This document shows positions 23,611-34,166 of a DNA stretch of 64,000 nt, in pieces. Each line of letters opens with the position of its first letter. Position 1 is the stretch's first letter. The translations under genes were made by a program, and so were the position numbers. Source of the DNA: Septoria linicola (lineage: Eukaryota; Ascomycota; Dothideomycetes; Mycosphaerellales; Mycosphaerellaceae); contig CP099419.1 in NCBI GenBank assembly GCA_024114885.1, positions 2,666,001 through 2,730,000 of the forward strand, read 5' to 3'. The notes beneath the pieces were generated by a model. It was not told the origin of the DNA and ran no database searches. It worked only from the letters and a program-made list of their open reading frames with translations.

Positions 23611-25697
23611 ATGGTGAGCAATCAAGACATTTTGGCGCCCTCTCGCCAGCCCAGCCTCGCTGAGCCTATGACGATTGACGAAAAGAAGACAACTCTTGCA
23701 TCAGATCTTGAATTGGTGCCATCGGAAAAGGAGGGTGACGTCCAAGTGCTCAGCGAATCAGAACATACGCCAGCAGAATATGGCAAGGTCTTGCGCAAGG
23801 TCGACAGGTTTCTGCTGCCTCTGATGTGGTTCTGCTACGGTATTCAGCAGACAGACAAGACATCCCTCGGGACACAGGCGATTTTCGGGCTTCGTGACGA
23901 CACCAATCTCGTTGGACAACAGTACTCATGGCTCACGACCATTTTCTATATGACTGTAAGTGACACGATCGCCTGAGCAAACGTTTTTGTCCTTCACATC
24001 TCTGCTGGTGTGAGGCGAAGCTGTGGTCCTTGGTAGTCAGATCGTTATAGTCGCGCCATGGAGATATTCACAGACACTGCTGACCTTCGCGTGCTTTGGA
24101 TTAGTACATGATCGGAGAGCTTCCGAGCAACTTCCTCTTGCAAAGATGGTCGCTCGGACGATCGCTGTCGTTGTACATGATGTGCTGGGGTATGGTGAAC
24201 ACCTGTGGCAGACTCCTTGTCGCGCGAGCTAATGACTACCAGGTGTCTGTGTGACGTGTATCGGTGCAGCTCAAAATTGGACACACCTTATGGTCTTGCG
24301 TGGTCTGCAGGGCTTCTTTGAGTGCACTATTAGTCCCGGATTCGTCCTCGTCATCGGCAGCTGGTACACCAGAGATGAGCACTCCTCGCGCTCGCTATTC
24401 TTCCAGTCCGCCAATGCTGGCTTTGGCGTCATTGGCAATCTCAGCATGTATGGTATCGGCTCTCATGCTCAGAAATATGGCGGCCTAGCTCCGTGGCGGA
24501 GCATCTCGCTCTTCCTAGGCGCTTGCACACTGGTACTTTCTGTCATCTGCTTCTTCATGCTCGGGAGCCCTAAAGGTACGTAAAGCGACTGCCTCAAGGC
24601 ATCTATCCTTATCCATGTGTCTCTGCCTGTTACGTCGGTGCTGCGGCATTCACTGCCCAGCTAGATAGAGCAGCAGCGCAGAGATACGCGGGGCATGAGT
24701 GAGACAATGCTGACCTTCCACCTGTTACTTTCAGAAGTAAAGTGGCTCAGTGCTGAAGAGCGGACAATAGCGTACGTCGTCTGAGGCATCAGCCTGGTAA
24801 GCATTGCTGATGTTAGAACAGGCAAGCCCGAGTCGTATCCAACAAAGCCGGAAGAGACGTGACTGGCATCAAATGGAGCTGGCCACAAGTAAGAGAGGCT
24901 TTTAGAGACCCGCAATTGTGGTTCAGCATGAGTGAGGACAATGTGCTTCTGCGTGCGACACCTGCTGATCATGTCACCAGTGAATGCCTTCCTGTCGTCA
25001 GTCCCGAACGGGGGTCTTACGACTTTTGGTGGTATTGTACTAAACAGCTTCGGCTTCACTGAGCTGCAAGTTCTACTCGTCGAAATTCCACGCTCAGGTA
25101 AGACCTATTTCATGTTTTCATGGCCATTTGACTGACATATCCATAGTCCTCTCGGTGATCATCTTCGTCTGCGTGGGCTTCTATACTCGCAAGGTGCCTG
25201 AGCGACGTTTGTACATCATGGCCGCTGCCTGCATACCCGCCTTCGTTGGCCTTCTGACGATGTCCATGCTACCAAACACAAAGGAGCACCAATGGACGAA
25301 GTGGGGAATGTACGTGGCAACTGTACCGTACGTCCTGGCTCTCTTCCTCGCCTGGACTCTAATCCCGTCGAATGTCGCTGGACGTACGAAGAAGACTATC
25401 ATATCCTCGGCAACTTTTGTTGGGTACTGCGTAGGTAACATTTGCGGGAGCCAGATCTTTAAGAGCAAAGATGCGCCCCGTTATGTGCCAGGAACCATTG
25501 GATCCTGCATTTGCTTGGGCATGGAGTTCGTGCTGATTGTCGCCTGGAGACTCTACTACATCTGGCAGAATCGCAGACGCGACAAGGCTGCAGCGGCAAG
25601 CGGACTTAGCAGAGAAGACCAAGAGAGGATCGGCCGGGAGATGGGCGAGGCGAATATGACCGATCTGCAGAACCCCCATTTCCGCTACACCACGTGA
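23611..25697 (+). CDS. MFS transporter, allantoate permease / ACS (Dal5-like) family
   Basis: A plasma-membrane transporter of the anion:cation symporter family, which imports organic anions such as allantoate, nicotinate, pantothenate or biotin; the substrate is unknown here. I assemble seven exons: 23611-23955, 24105-24189, 24243-24575, 24735-24771, 24822-24931, 24981-25097 and 25147-25697, all joined in frame at GT-AG sites, giving about 525 residues, normal for the family. Family-type stretches include QQYSWLTTIFYMT joined to YMIGELPSNFLLQRW (TM2-TM3), CIGAAQNWTHLMVLRGLQGFFE (TM4), PWRSISLFLG and FGGIVLNSFGFT. The N-terminal 65 residues are polar and cytosolic. It is the first intact gene beside the RIP-mutated block and shows no RIP itself. 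The weakest point is intron 1 (149 bases), which might hide a micro-exon. Confidence 0.9.
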
Positions 25698-26407
25698 GGC
25701 AAGGTGTTCCAAGGGAGGGCGGGGGGGGGGGGGGGTTTTACGACCAGAACAGATAACGCAGTGCTGGGGTGGCAGCACAAGATCCCAGCCAAGCCTTAGC
25801 ACGAGCCTATCTCGAAGCTGCAAAACGTTTCCAGTAATGAGCAGCTGCGCTTAGGCCGGCTTGGCTGCTATATTATCTGCTGAATGAGAGATAGTTGCAG
25901 CAACGGCAAATTCGTCCACCGTCATGTTACGGTGGCAGTAACGACTACCACCCGTACTTGCGCAGAGTCTACTGGCCAGATCTTCCTTTCACTCCCTGGG
26001 AATGGACACAATGCTTACAGCAACAAGCTCTGTATGTCGGATGTGTAGAATCTCCTTCAGCATGATGGATCTAGCCACCAGCTCAAGAGCACTGTTGTGC
26101 GACTTCGATTTATGATAGTATCGCCGAAAACGGTTCCGTGCCCTTTCCGAACAGTAGGAAGCACAATGCTCGGGCATTGAGTCCCTAGAGTGATCTGGAC
26201 TTGGATCCGGTGATCGCGTGCACACGGAGACACATAGAAATGGTGCGCCGGGCATATCGCCCTCCTCTGAGAGTCCAGATGAGCATGTATCACTACGTTG
26301 ACATCGACCAACAAAACTCTGTGTGGACGGCGCAAGAATGTGGCGATGGTCCTGAATATCGGCAAATATTGGGTTGAGATTTGAGCTGGATTTCGAGAGC
26401 AGGTCAT
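25698..26407. other. Intergenic, no gene seen; poly-G tract
   Basis: Lies between the convergent 3' ends of the MFS and F-box-like genes. A run of G, broken once near its start by a C, occurs at about 25716-25735. Otherwise I see nothing. Confidence 0.5.
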
Positions 26408-27172
26408 TCAGTCCCAGTATATCAAGACAGAATTGTCGTAGGAGAGTTCTTCCAAGCGATCTCGACTTGACCGTCTTCCTTTCCTAATCTCGAAAGCTGA
26501 TATCACAGCGCTTTCAAGGTTGCCGAAAGTCATGCCATCTGGGTAGCTCCGCTTAAAGAAGATCGTAGTGTGTGAACCAACAGGAATCACGCAAGTCTTC
26601 GTCTTTGATTGGGATATGTGCATCTTACTCCAGAGTGGCTTCACCACAGCCTGTGACTGAGCCCACAAGTCGATCAAGTCGATCTTTGCAGCGATGGTGC
26701 TGCTACGATAGCCACTTTTCTTGTGATGGTACCAACTCGGAGCCAAGGGATTGACATTTCGATTGTCATCGCCTTCCACGACTTCCAGGAACAACTTTTG
26801 CCGTAATGGTTTCGAGTACGTGATGACCTCCAAGAACTTTTGGTTGACACGACGGGATCTCAACACATCGGCTTGCTCAACGAAGAGCAAAATGTTCTCG
26901 AGCAGCTCTCCAACTCCAAGCACGCGTTGTGCTGCTGATGGACGTGTGTCCATCGATATTGTTGTCGACTCGGAGCGTAGCAGCGGCAGGAACATGGTGG
27001 CCTCGGTGGACAAGGTTGATAAGCTCGACGACAAGGCGCGTGAGAACAGATCAACAAGCGGTCTGAGATGAGGCCAAGATTCCGCATGGTCGGCTCCACC
27101 TTCACTCACGTGTCGTTTCTTGGAAGCATTATTGGAAGTCCGCTGAGGGGATCTGCTCCGTTGTGAGCACAA
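26408..27172 (-). CDS. F-box-like domain protein
   Basis: Single exon, 254 residues. After a polar N-terminus of about 80 residues, residues 82-130 read RVLGVGELLENILLFVEQ, then DVLRSRRVNQKFLEVITYSKPLRQKLFLE. This is the F-box-like helix arrangement (ELLE-IL and a V-x-x-x-F-x-x-VI segment) common in large lineage-expanded families of Dothideomycetes. F-box proteins recruit substrates to SCF ubiquitin ligases through Skp1. The C-terminal half has no recognisable substrate-binding repeat. The start at 27172 gives the longest frame, and a second ATG lies before the F-box at residue 60. The family call is fairly safe, and the target is unknown. Confidence 0.75.
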   Translation of the reverse strand: MCSQRSRSPQRTSNNASKKRHVSEGGADHAESWPHLRPLVDLFSRALSSSLSTLSTEATMFLPLLRSESTTISMDTRPSAAQRVLGVGELLENILLFVEQADVLRSRRVNQKFLEVITYSKPLRQKLFLEVVEGDDNRNVNPLAPSWYHHKKSGYRSSTIAAKIDLIDLWAQSQAVVKPLWSKMHISQSKTKTCVIPVGSHTTIFFKRSYPDGMTFGNLESAVISAFEIRKGRRSSRDRLEELSYDNSVLIYWD

Positions 27173-27431
27173 CTAACTACCACTCGCCTCTGCGGGAACC
27201 CATCGCCTGATGTTGGCCGGGCCAGTCATCATCCGAGTTGACTATCGAGGACATTATACGGGAGCGATGCGATGCCACTAGGTCTGTTAAACATGTTAGA
27301 CAGCAGCGGTAGATGGTAGATGGCACTGTGACGGCGATCTTGCAAGGTAGGATTTGTACATATTGAGCTACGAAAGTGCACTTGTCACGACAATACAGTA
27401 TCGCCCTTAGCACACGCTCCCAGGCAGCAGA

Positions 27432-28672
27432 ATGTTCTCAACTTTAGCACTGACGGCCATCGTGGCTTCCTGTGCCAATGCGGCTTCACTACAGGCCACA
27501 GGCGATGGATACATCATCTACACGACAATTTCCGGCTATTTCCTACAAGACGAGCCCAGCACAAACGCGTCCACCTTTAATTACACTCTAAGCAACTTTG
27601 GCCTCATCAACCGCACGTACGAAGCGACGGATGGTCTCTTGGCCAACCTTACACAATGGCAACAGTTCGAAAGAGAGGTGGACGCTTTGAATGCCGCTGC
27701 GCCGCTCAACACGGTCTATAAGGTGCTCTTTATGGGTAGGCACGGCCAAGGATATCACAATGCTGCTGAATCTGCTTTTGGTACTCCAGCGTGGAACTGT
27801 TACTGGGCACAGCTCAAAGGCAACGGCACGTTGTACTGGTACGAAACCAGACTTACTGCTCTGCGCATCTGCTAACGCCCTACAGGGAGGATGCTGAGCT
27901 GACCGATGCTGGAGTACTACAAGCACAGATAGCAAACAACTACTGGAAGGATAGATTCGACGTCGAGAAGATTCCAAAGCCTCAGAGCTACTACAGTTCG
28001 CCGCTGAAACGATGCCTAGCTACGGCAAACGTGACCTTTGGCAACCTGGATCTCCCTGTCTACTATCCTTTCAAGCCTACTGTCAAAGAACTCCTCAGAG
28101 AAGGCATCTCCATTCACACCTGCGACCACAGAGGCAACGCGAGCAATATCAAGGACAAATACCCAGACTTTGTGCTCGAGAATAGCTTCAACGAGTACGA
28201 TGAACTATGGAACGGTGTAACTGCTGAGTCGGAAAGTGCACACGAGAAGCGGATGCTTACCCTACTTGACGACATCTTCACCAATGACGACCATACTTGG
28301 CTGTCACTCACATCGCACAGTGGCACTATCACGACTATCTTGGATGTTATCGGCCACCAAAGCTTCAGACTCGCGACGGGCGGCATCATTCCGGTACTCG
28401 TTGAAGCCAAATTCCTGCCAGCATCTGAGGTACCGAGCACGACGGTCGGCGGCTATACAACTTCAACTTGGTGCCACAATGCCCCTCCAGCTACCAGCAT
28501 CGCATCGCTAGAGCAAGGTTGCGTCTGCCAAAGCACTACAGCGCCACTACCTCCTCTCAATACACAGGCTCCTTTTTCGCCTGTTCAGACGGCACCGATC
28601 AACGAGTATACGACAACTACTACAGTTCGTGCATCAAAGTGTCAGATACCGACAACTTCAGCAGGGTACTAA
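27432..28672 (+). CDS. Secreted histidine phosphatase superfamily protein
   Basis: Two exons, 27432-27838 and 27886-28672, with a 47-base intron (GTACGA to TACAG) splitting a Trp codon, give 397 residues. A signal peptide is visible (residues 1-18, ending ANA). The phosphoglycerate mutase-like catalytic signature FMGRHGQG puts the phospho-accepting histidine at about residue 104. Later landmarks are SSPLKRCLATA (Arg near 178) and the second catalytic histidine in LTSHSGTI (about 280). Several N-x-S/T sequons fit secretion. A Pro/Thr/Ser-rich tail of about 75 residues follows the domain (TTTTTVRASKC near the end) and may be O-glycosylated. The physiological substrate (phytate, sugar phosphate or other) cannot be told. 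Confidence 0.88.
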
Positions 28673-28739
28673 GAGCGAGGGTGCGGTCGCTGTTCGAGGT
28701 AATCCTATATTATGCCAGAGTACGACAGACTATACAGCT

Positions 28740-30241
28740 TCAAGTGCGTCGCTTGACCGGCTCTTCCGTGATCGTCGCTTTGTATATGAAATCGCGACCA
28801 GTCAACAGCCACTGTCCTTTCCCCCTCGCTGGCTCCAGGTTATAGATGATATCGCCGGGCGTGTTGATTCTGCCCAGAAGCAGACCAGATTGCGGGTCAA
28901 CCACATCTACCCCTCCGTAGATCGCAGCGAACAGCAACCCCTTCTTCGTTGTGCGAAGTCCATCTGGCCATCCTCCTTCCACCAGATGAACCGGACGAGG
29001 ATTCTCCAACGGACCAGTGTGACGATTGTCAAAGGCCCATACACCACGTTGGCTATCGAGTGCGTTGCTCGAAGAGTTCGAATCCGCCACATAGAGCACA
29101 CTCTCGTCTGGTGATAGTGCAAGACCGTTTGGCTTCGTCACAACTCCTATTGTGAGGGCCTTTAGGCTCTTCGTCTTCGCTTCCAAGCGATAGACTGCCA
29201 TCGGAAGCTCCGCAGGCTGGACGTCCGCCCAGCCGTTGTCGACACCATATGTAGGATCTGTGAAGTACAGGTTGCCTCTGGAGTCGACGATGACATCGTT
29301 GGGGCTGTTGAGATGCCTTCCTCTGTAATTGTTCACGATGGGCTCTACCCGACCCGTGGTAACGTTCAGCTCAAAAATACCACGAACACTGCCTCCATTC
29401 GTGGTTAGGTAGACTCGCCCGCGATGAAATGTGCCCCCATTGACATTCTGCAGGGCCGGCTCCAGGTTGATCTGACGTACTTGGTGTGTGTCGATGTTGA
29501 TGGCGTACAAATGGCCTGTTACCGAAGTGTCGCTATACAGGAGCTCATTGGTCTCCTGTAAGTAGACTGGCGCTTCATGTACATGCCCCAAGTCTGAAGG
29601 AAAAGACTGGATCTTTTCAAGCTTTGCATTGGCACCAAGAACATCGAAGAAAGCGTCGTCAAACGCTATAAAATCCGCTGCTTTGGTTTGCTCTAGCACA
29701 TCTACAACACATGGCTCTTCGGGCACAATATCGTAGAAGGACGATGCTAAACACTAGTCAACAGAGGACGGACTTATCTGGCAGGTTTGTAAAGTGACCT
29801 ACTAATTGGGCCGCTTTGCCAGTCACCTGGGATCACAGCCAGGTGGTTGTTTATGCGGACTGCGCTCAGATTGGCATATGCTGCTGGAAGTGCTCCAAGC
29901 ACGGCACTGTGGCCTTGCAAACAAGTGCTAACAGCGTCCATATGTACTGGCTGTAGTGGAGAGAAGAGGTTTGCGAAGAATTCTGATCCGAAGGGCATTT
30001 GTAGCGCCATTGTCCATCTGCCGATAACTGCACCACTGGCTAAAGAGACCAGGCTTGCGACAATGCTTGCAGCCGATACCAAGAGACGCAGTATTGGCGT
30101 ACGACATAGTATGGAATTCTTTTGTCTAAGCGTGCTATGAACGAGGCGGGGTTCTCCATAGCAGCGATCTCGCTCGATGCGCTTAATCTTTCTGCCTGCC
30201 CATTCGTGCATATACCAGCCAGAGTTTCTGCGTCTCATCAC
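28740..30241 (-). CDS. SMP-30/gluconolactonase family lactonohydrolase
   Basis: A calcium-dependent six-bladed beta-propeller lactonase that opens sugar or other lactones. The main exon is 28740-29746 (minus). It has no in-frame ATG at its start, so an upstream exon is needed. I propose exon 1 at 29827-30241 and an 80-base intron (29747-29826), joining INNHLAVIPA to SSFYDIVPEEP in frame. Propeller landmarks are FIAFDDAFFDVLGANAKLE, the metal-ligand Glu in HVHEAPVY, the Asn-Asp pair in LNSPNDVIVD, YFTDPTYG, and the Asp in LYVADSNS. With the first ATG at 30241 the N-terminus has a hydrophobic segment (LRLLVSAASIVASLVSLASGAV), perhaps a membrane anchor. An ATG at 30010 would skip it. Only 74 bases then separate it from the divergent Dabb gene. 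Confidence 0.75.
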
Positions 30242-30315
30242 CGCATTGTCTCACTGTCCCACATTGGCTTGCAGCAGACATATTCGCCCAGCCAATATCG
30301 AGAGAAGCCGCAGTC

Positions 30316-30733
30316 ATGGGTGTCTATCACATTGGTGAGGGGATGAGGGGAACAATGTACTATGACCAAGAAACTGACTAGTACGGCTGCAGTACTGTTC
30401 AAGCTCAAGCCCGGCGTTACTGAAGAACAAATTGCAGAATTGAAGGCGGCGGGGCAGGCTATGGTCGGTCAGGTACCTGGTCAGTACTCGTAAGGAGATC
30501 TCTTCAGCCGACTGCCTGCTGACCTGCTATCCAAAGGTCTTGTCAAGTTTGACTTCGGCCCACCACTGGTTTCCACAGCTCACCGTGCTCTTGGATATGA
30601 CCTTGGACTTATCTCAACTCTTGAGAAGCCGGAGGACGTCGCAGTCTACGCTAAGCATCCAGCTCATCTGAACGTACATCACGTTCGTGAGAAGATCTGT
30701 GACCACACTTTGGCATATGATCTCGAGTTCTGA
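30316..30733 (+). CDS. Small Dabb (stress-responsive A/B barrel) protein
   Basis: Three short exons, 30316-30334, 30393-30479 and 30537-30733, with introns of 58 and 57 bases, encode 100 residues; no exon is long enough to stand out as an ORF. The protein opens MGVYHIVLFKLKPGVTEEQI, has GQVPGLVKFDFGPPL, then YAKHPAHLNVHHV, and ends TLAYDLEF. These are the strands and conserved His residues of the dimeric alpha/beta-barrel Dabb domain, found in stress-induced proteins and small cyclases or lyases. Length equals one domain, and no signal peptide is present. Both introns have branch-like CTGAC or CTGACC close to the acceptor. Some fungal Dabb proteins act in polyketide or aromatic metabolism, but nothing here shows that. 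Confidence 0.88.
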
Positions 30734-30983
30734 ACAATTAACAAGATGGTTATAGCCACTTTGAGAGCCTGTAGCGTATCGATGTATCTGCAATATAGAA
30801 TTGGAACAAATTAGAGAACAGCCCAAGAAAGGCGAGCGAAGGCGATGTCGGGACCCCTCACCCACTCAAGTATGTGGCTGACAAACGCAAAGAACATAAA
30901 AGAGCCTTTCGAAAGTGACGATCGAGCGACTCCTCGAATTATTGCATGAACCATGACAGATCAAGAGAAGGCCAGTCCATAAG

Positions 30984-31549
30984 CCGGTTCAATTCAAGGG
31001 CAGCTGCGCGTGCTCAAGAATATCCTACGAGTGTACTGGCTTGCCCAGCGATCGGCTTACCACAGCATGTCATTGTGTCACGTATGTTGCCTCGAGATCC
31101 ATCTGCAGCACAATGTCGCGCTACTAATATGTCGTGCATTTCACAGTTGCAGAAAGCTTTCTGGCGGTCCGTACCAAGCTTTTGCTGGTGTCAAATCCCA
31201 AGACGTGACATTCTTCGACAATCAAGAGAAGCTGCGTTACGAAGGTCTTCCACGAGATACCATTGGCGGCATTGTGTTCCTACGCTTCTCGAAAGTGGGT
31301 GAAAGAGCGTTCTGCTCGTCCTGCTATACACCTCTAGCGATGCGCTACAAGCACGAGGCAGAGATCGTAGCCTTGGCCTTGGGTGCCATCGATGAGGAGT
31401 CGTTGACTGCTGAGGTCAAGGATGCCTTTCGTCTTGCTGCTCACATCTTCGCAGGCCAAAAAGCATGGTGGGTTGACATTGAGCAGGACGGATTGCCAAA
31501 GCACGACAGGTTTAGTGGGGATTTCGAGGCGAATATGGATGAGCGTTGA
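30984..31549 (+). CDS. GFA/CENP-V-type zinc-binding protein, N-terminus unresolved
   Basis: Related to glutathione-dependent formaldehyde-activating enzyme. Two exons, 30984-31081 and 31147-31549, are joined by a 65-base intron (GTATGT to TTTCACAG), restoring TACHCVTCRKLSGGPYQAF. Zinc ligands are present: KGSCAC, CHCVTC and, further on, AFCSSCYTPL. It ends KHDRFSGDFEANMDER. The start is a problem. The frame is open only from 30984 (PVQFKG), is closed by TGA upstream, and contains no ATG before the first cysteines. An ATG at 30953 gives MTDQEKASP and then stops in another frame, one base out of register. Either an upstream exon exists or a small indel has broken the 5' end. The reaction is unknown; most fungal members are not true formaldehyde enzymes. 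Confidence 0.75.
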
Positions 31550-31955
31550 AGGCACTTGTGTCGAGGCCTTCTCTGGGGTTGTGAATGTAGTAATATCTCC
31601 ATGGCATTACTGGCTCTCGAGAAGGGCTCAGCGGGCCGCTACTTCGTTCTTTGTCTGCGTAGTCAAGCGAAGGAGATACTTGGCAAGATGCAGGGCCTTT
31701 ACCTGTTGCAGCCATGAGACTTTTGAACAAAGCAGCTGCACGCCGGATGAGGAAGGTTAATGATATCAAAATGTTTACAGCAGACCTCACTTCGAAAGTC
31801 CAATGCAAAACAGCTCATACACAGCTGAGCAGGCCAATGTTCCCTCAAACCTAGCTGCATGGATCTGATGGCGTGGTGCTAGAGTGAACCGGATGCACAA
31901 AAAAAAGACCAAAAAAAGACAATAGGTAGATGGACGGATTACGTCCGGCATCGAT
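31550..31955. other. Intergenic, no gene seen
   Basis: Contains two A-runs at about 31898-31917, which on the minus strand are T-runs downstream of the tRNA-like element. Nothing else is recognised. Confidence 0.4.
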
Positions 31956-32088
31956 TGCCGACACCCAGAATTGAACTAGGGATCTTCGCATTGATTGTGT
32001 ATACAAGTGCGACGCGTCTGTTTATTGGTTAGAAGTTGTCCTCTAATGCAATTTCTTGGTGAACTGACTACCACTGCGCCATGTCGGC
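31956..32088 (-). tRNA. tRNA-like element with A and B boxes, possibly a pseudo-tRNA
   Basis: On the minus strand the ends GCCGACA and TGTCGGC pair fully as a seven-base acceptor stem, followed by an A discriminator. TGGCGCAGTGG matches the Pol III A box, GTTCAATTC matches the B box, and the flanking CCTAG/CTGGG form a T stem with one G-U pair. Runs of T follow within 60 bases. At 133 bases it is about 60 longer than a tRNA, and the D arm does not pair properly. A GCATT/AATGC pair could be the anticodon stem of an intron-bearing tRNA, but the spacing is wrong. I read it as a tRNA pseudogene or tRNA-derived element; identity cannot be assigned. Confidence 0.4.
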
Positions 32089-32588
32089 TATTCGTACGGT
32101 TGAACCATACAGTGATCTTTGCTTAACCATTATTTGTGTGTATCAATCAAACTCTATATATTCCTTCAGATGTCAGAAGCTTCTCTAAGCTTGGTCGATG
32201 GACATTGGGCGGACATCGTACAAGATTCTATGGTGCCATGGTTTTAACCGCCTAGCTGAATTACAAACATCATCGAGCTCGATACCACCTGATAATAGTC
32301 TTCTCACTGCGCTGAACTACAGTCTAGCATGCGTCGGGAACTATGGAGACCAAATTTGCTCGACGTGTCCGCGGAGAGACGTCCGGGTAGGAATGATTGA
32401 GTAGGCACGGGACAAAGAGCTGACTAGATTACAAGCTCGGATGCTGATCTACAGTGTACTCTTTCCATTTTGACACAAAATCAACAGCACTCTCCAACCA
32501 GGCGAGAGGTGATACAGCGCTTGCCGTAATAGACAGGCACCACAGCATTGTCCTCTGTCGCTCCCATTGACGCAGCGTCAAAAGTACC
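32089..32588. other. Intergenic, promoter of the hydrolase
   Basis: A CTATATATTCC stretch lies at about 32152-32162, but it is far from the start codon. I see no gene. Confidence 0.35.
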
Positions 32589-33780
32589 ATGGTCTCAGCC
32601 AGCAGCCCCTCAGATGGTCAGCTCAATATGGAAGATATCGCTGCACAGTACACGCGACCTGGACGTCTTGGAGATCCGAATATGAAGTTCTTTCAGGAAC
32701 CGCGAGCACATCCCAAGCTTGTAGAAGTCTTTAGTGCCTTCGGGATGGACGGCAGTCAAGGAAGCCCATTCGACAGCGTCAGCCGCGAAGAGCTCTCTTC
32801 TACGAGCCAAATGGCCAAGAGTCAAGCTCAGACGGAGAAGCTCTACGAAATACTACCAAATGATCTGCCTGCCGACGATAGCGAGCCACAGATAAGACAA
32901 GAGACAATCCCTTTTACAAGTTTTGACGGCGCCGAGCGAAACATGTATGTTTTCCGGCCAACTGATCAAGCTGGCCCACTACCTGCAGTATTATACTTGC
33001 ATGGAGGAGGCATGGTACTGCTAAATACCAGGAACAAAGTACACGATCGCTGGTCAAAATCGCTCGCTGTGCAGGGCTTGGTGGCGATCTCGGTAGACTT
33101 TCGCAATGCATACGACAATGGCAAACAGAACTTGTTCCCCACTGGCTTGAATGACTGTGCTGCTGCAGTCCAATATGTTCACAAGCACCGGGCCGACTTG
33201 AACATCAGCAAGATCATCATACAAGGAGAGAGCGGAGGTGCCAACTTGTCTCTTGCTACAGCTCTAAAGGCAAAGCGAGAGGGCTGGGTCGACCAGATAG
33301 CAGGAGTCTATGGTGTCGTCCCATACATCAGCAACGGTGAGACTCCGCATATATGCAGGCAAAGCACTCGCTGACAACATACTGCACATTCTAGGCTATG
33401 GCTGGAGCGATTCTCGAAAGTTGAAAGAGCTGCCGAGCCTCTACGAATGCGAGGGCTACTGGCTCTATACAGCTATGATGGCAGGAATGGGTCAGTACTA
33501 CAGTGGAGGCGCTACAGAAGATCCGCTCGCCTGGCCATACTACGCATCGATCGAGGACTGCAAAGGCCTTCCGCCTCACATCCTGACCATGGACGAGCTG
33601 GACCCGCTGAGAGACGAAGGCATGGCATACTATCGGAAACTTCTCGCTGCTGGTGTCGAAGCTCATGCACAGGTGAATCTGGGAGTTGTGCACGCAACAG
33701 CTCTGGTCTTTCGAAAGCTGCTGCCAGAGATTCATAACAAAGCTGTTCGTGACATTGTATCTTTTGCGAAGAGCTTGTAG
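32589..33780 (+). CDS. Alpha/beta hydrolase, HSL (hormone-sensitive lipase-like) family esterase
   Basis: Two exons, 32589-33336 and 33395-33780, with a 58-base intron whose branch-like GCTGAC precedes TTCTAG, give 377 residues. The HSL-type oxyanion motif HGGG is at residues 138-141. The nucleophile elbow is GESGG with Ser about 215, the acid is in DELDPLRDEG (Asp about 319), and the catalytic His is in GVVHATAL (about 349). All three catalytic residues are present, so the enzyme should be active on carboxylic esters. No signal peptide is seen, and the N-terminal 100 residues (a cap-like region) are polar, suggesting a cytosolic enzyme. The natural ester is unknown. It could serve detoxification, lipid turnover or secondary metabolism. 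Confidence 0.9.
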
Positions 33781-34166
33781 ATGTATCGATACCTTGCATC
33801 AGCGATGCTTCTCGCTGTGGCCGAAATGTGATCTGCCTGCAGCAGGAGCTCGCTTGCATGAGACCTCGTGCTTTTGGCAGAAAATGCTCACGTATAGCAA
33901 GACCGTACCATTGCAAGCCATACGAGCGTAAACGATTCATTGGTCGACCTGTTTCAATTGGTCGGCTTGCAACGAACTACTCAACTGCCGAGGCATGATG
34001 CGGTGGTGGTGTCGATCACTACCGCTACTGTAAGCCAATTCAGTTGGCACAAGGTTGGAGAACTTCTGTAAATAACAGCTATAAGGAAAAGCTCAAATAG
34101 TGCTTCAACGGTCTGTCGGCAATTCTAGATCTCTTGGTAGAATATTTTCATACACGTACAGAAGCC
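33781..34166. other. Intergenic, no gene seen
   Basis: Spacer between two genes on the same strand. It holds the promoter of the HsbA-like gene, and nothing specific is recognised. Confidence 0.4.
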
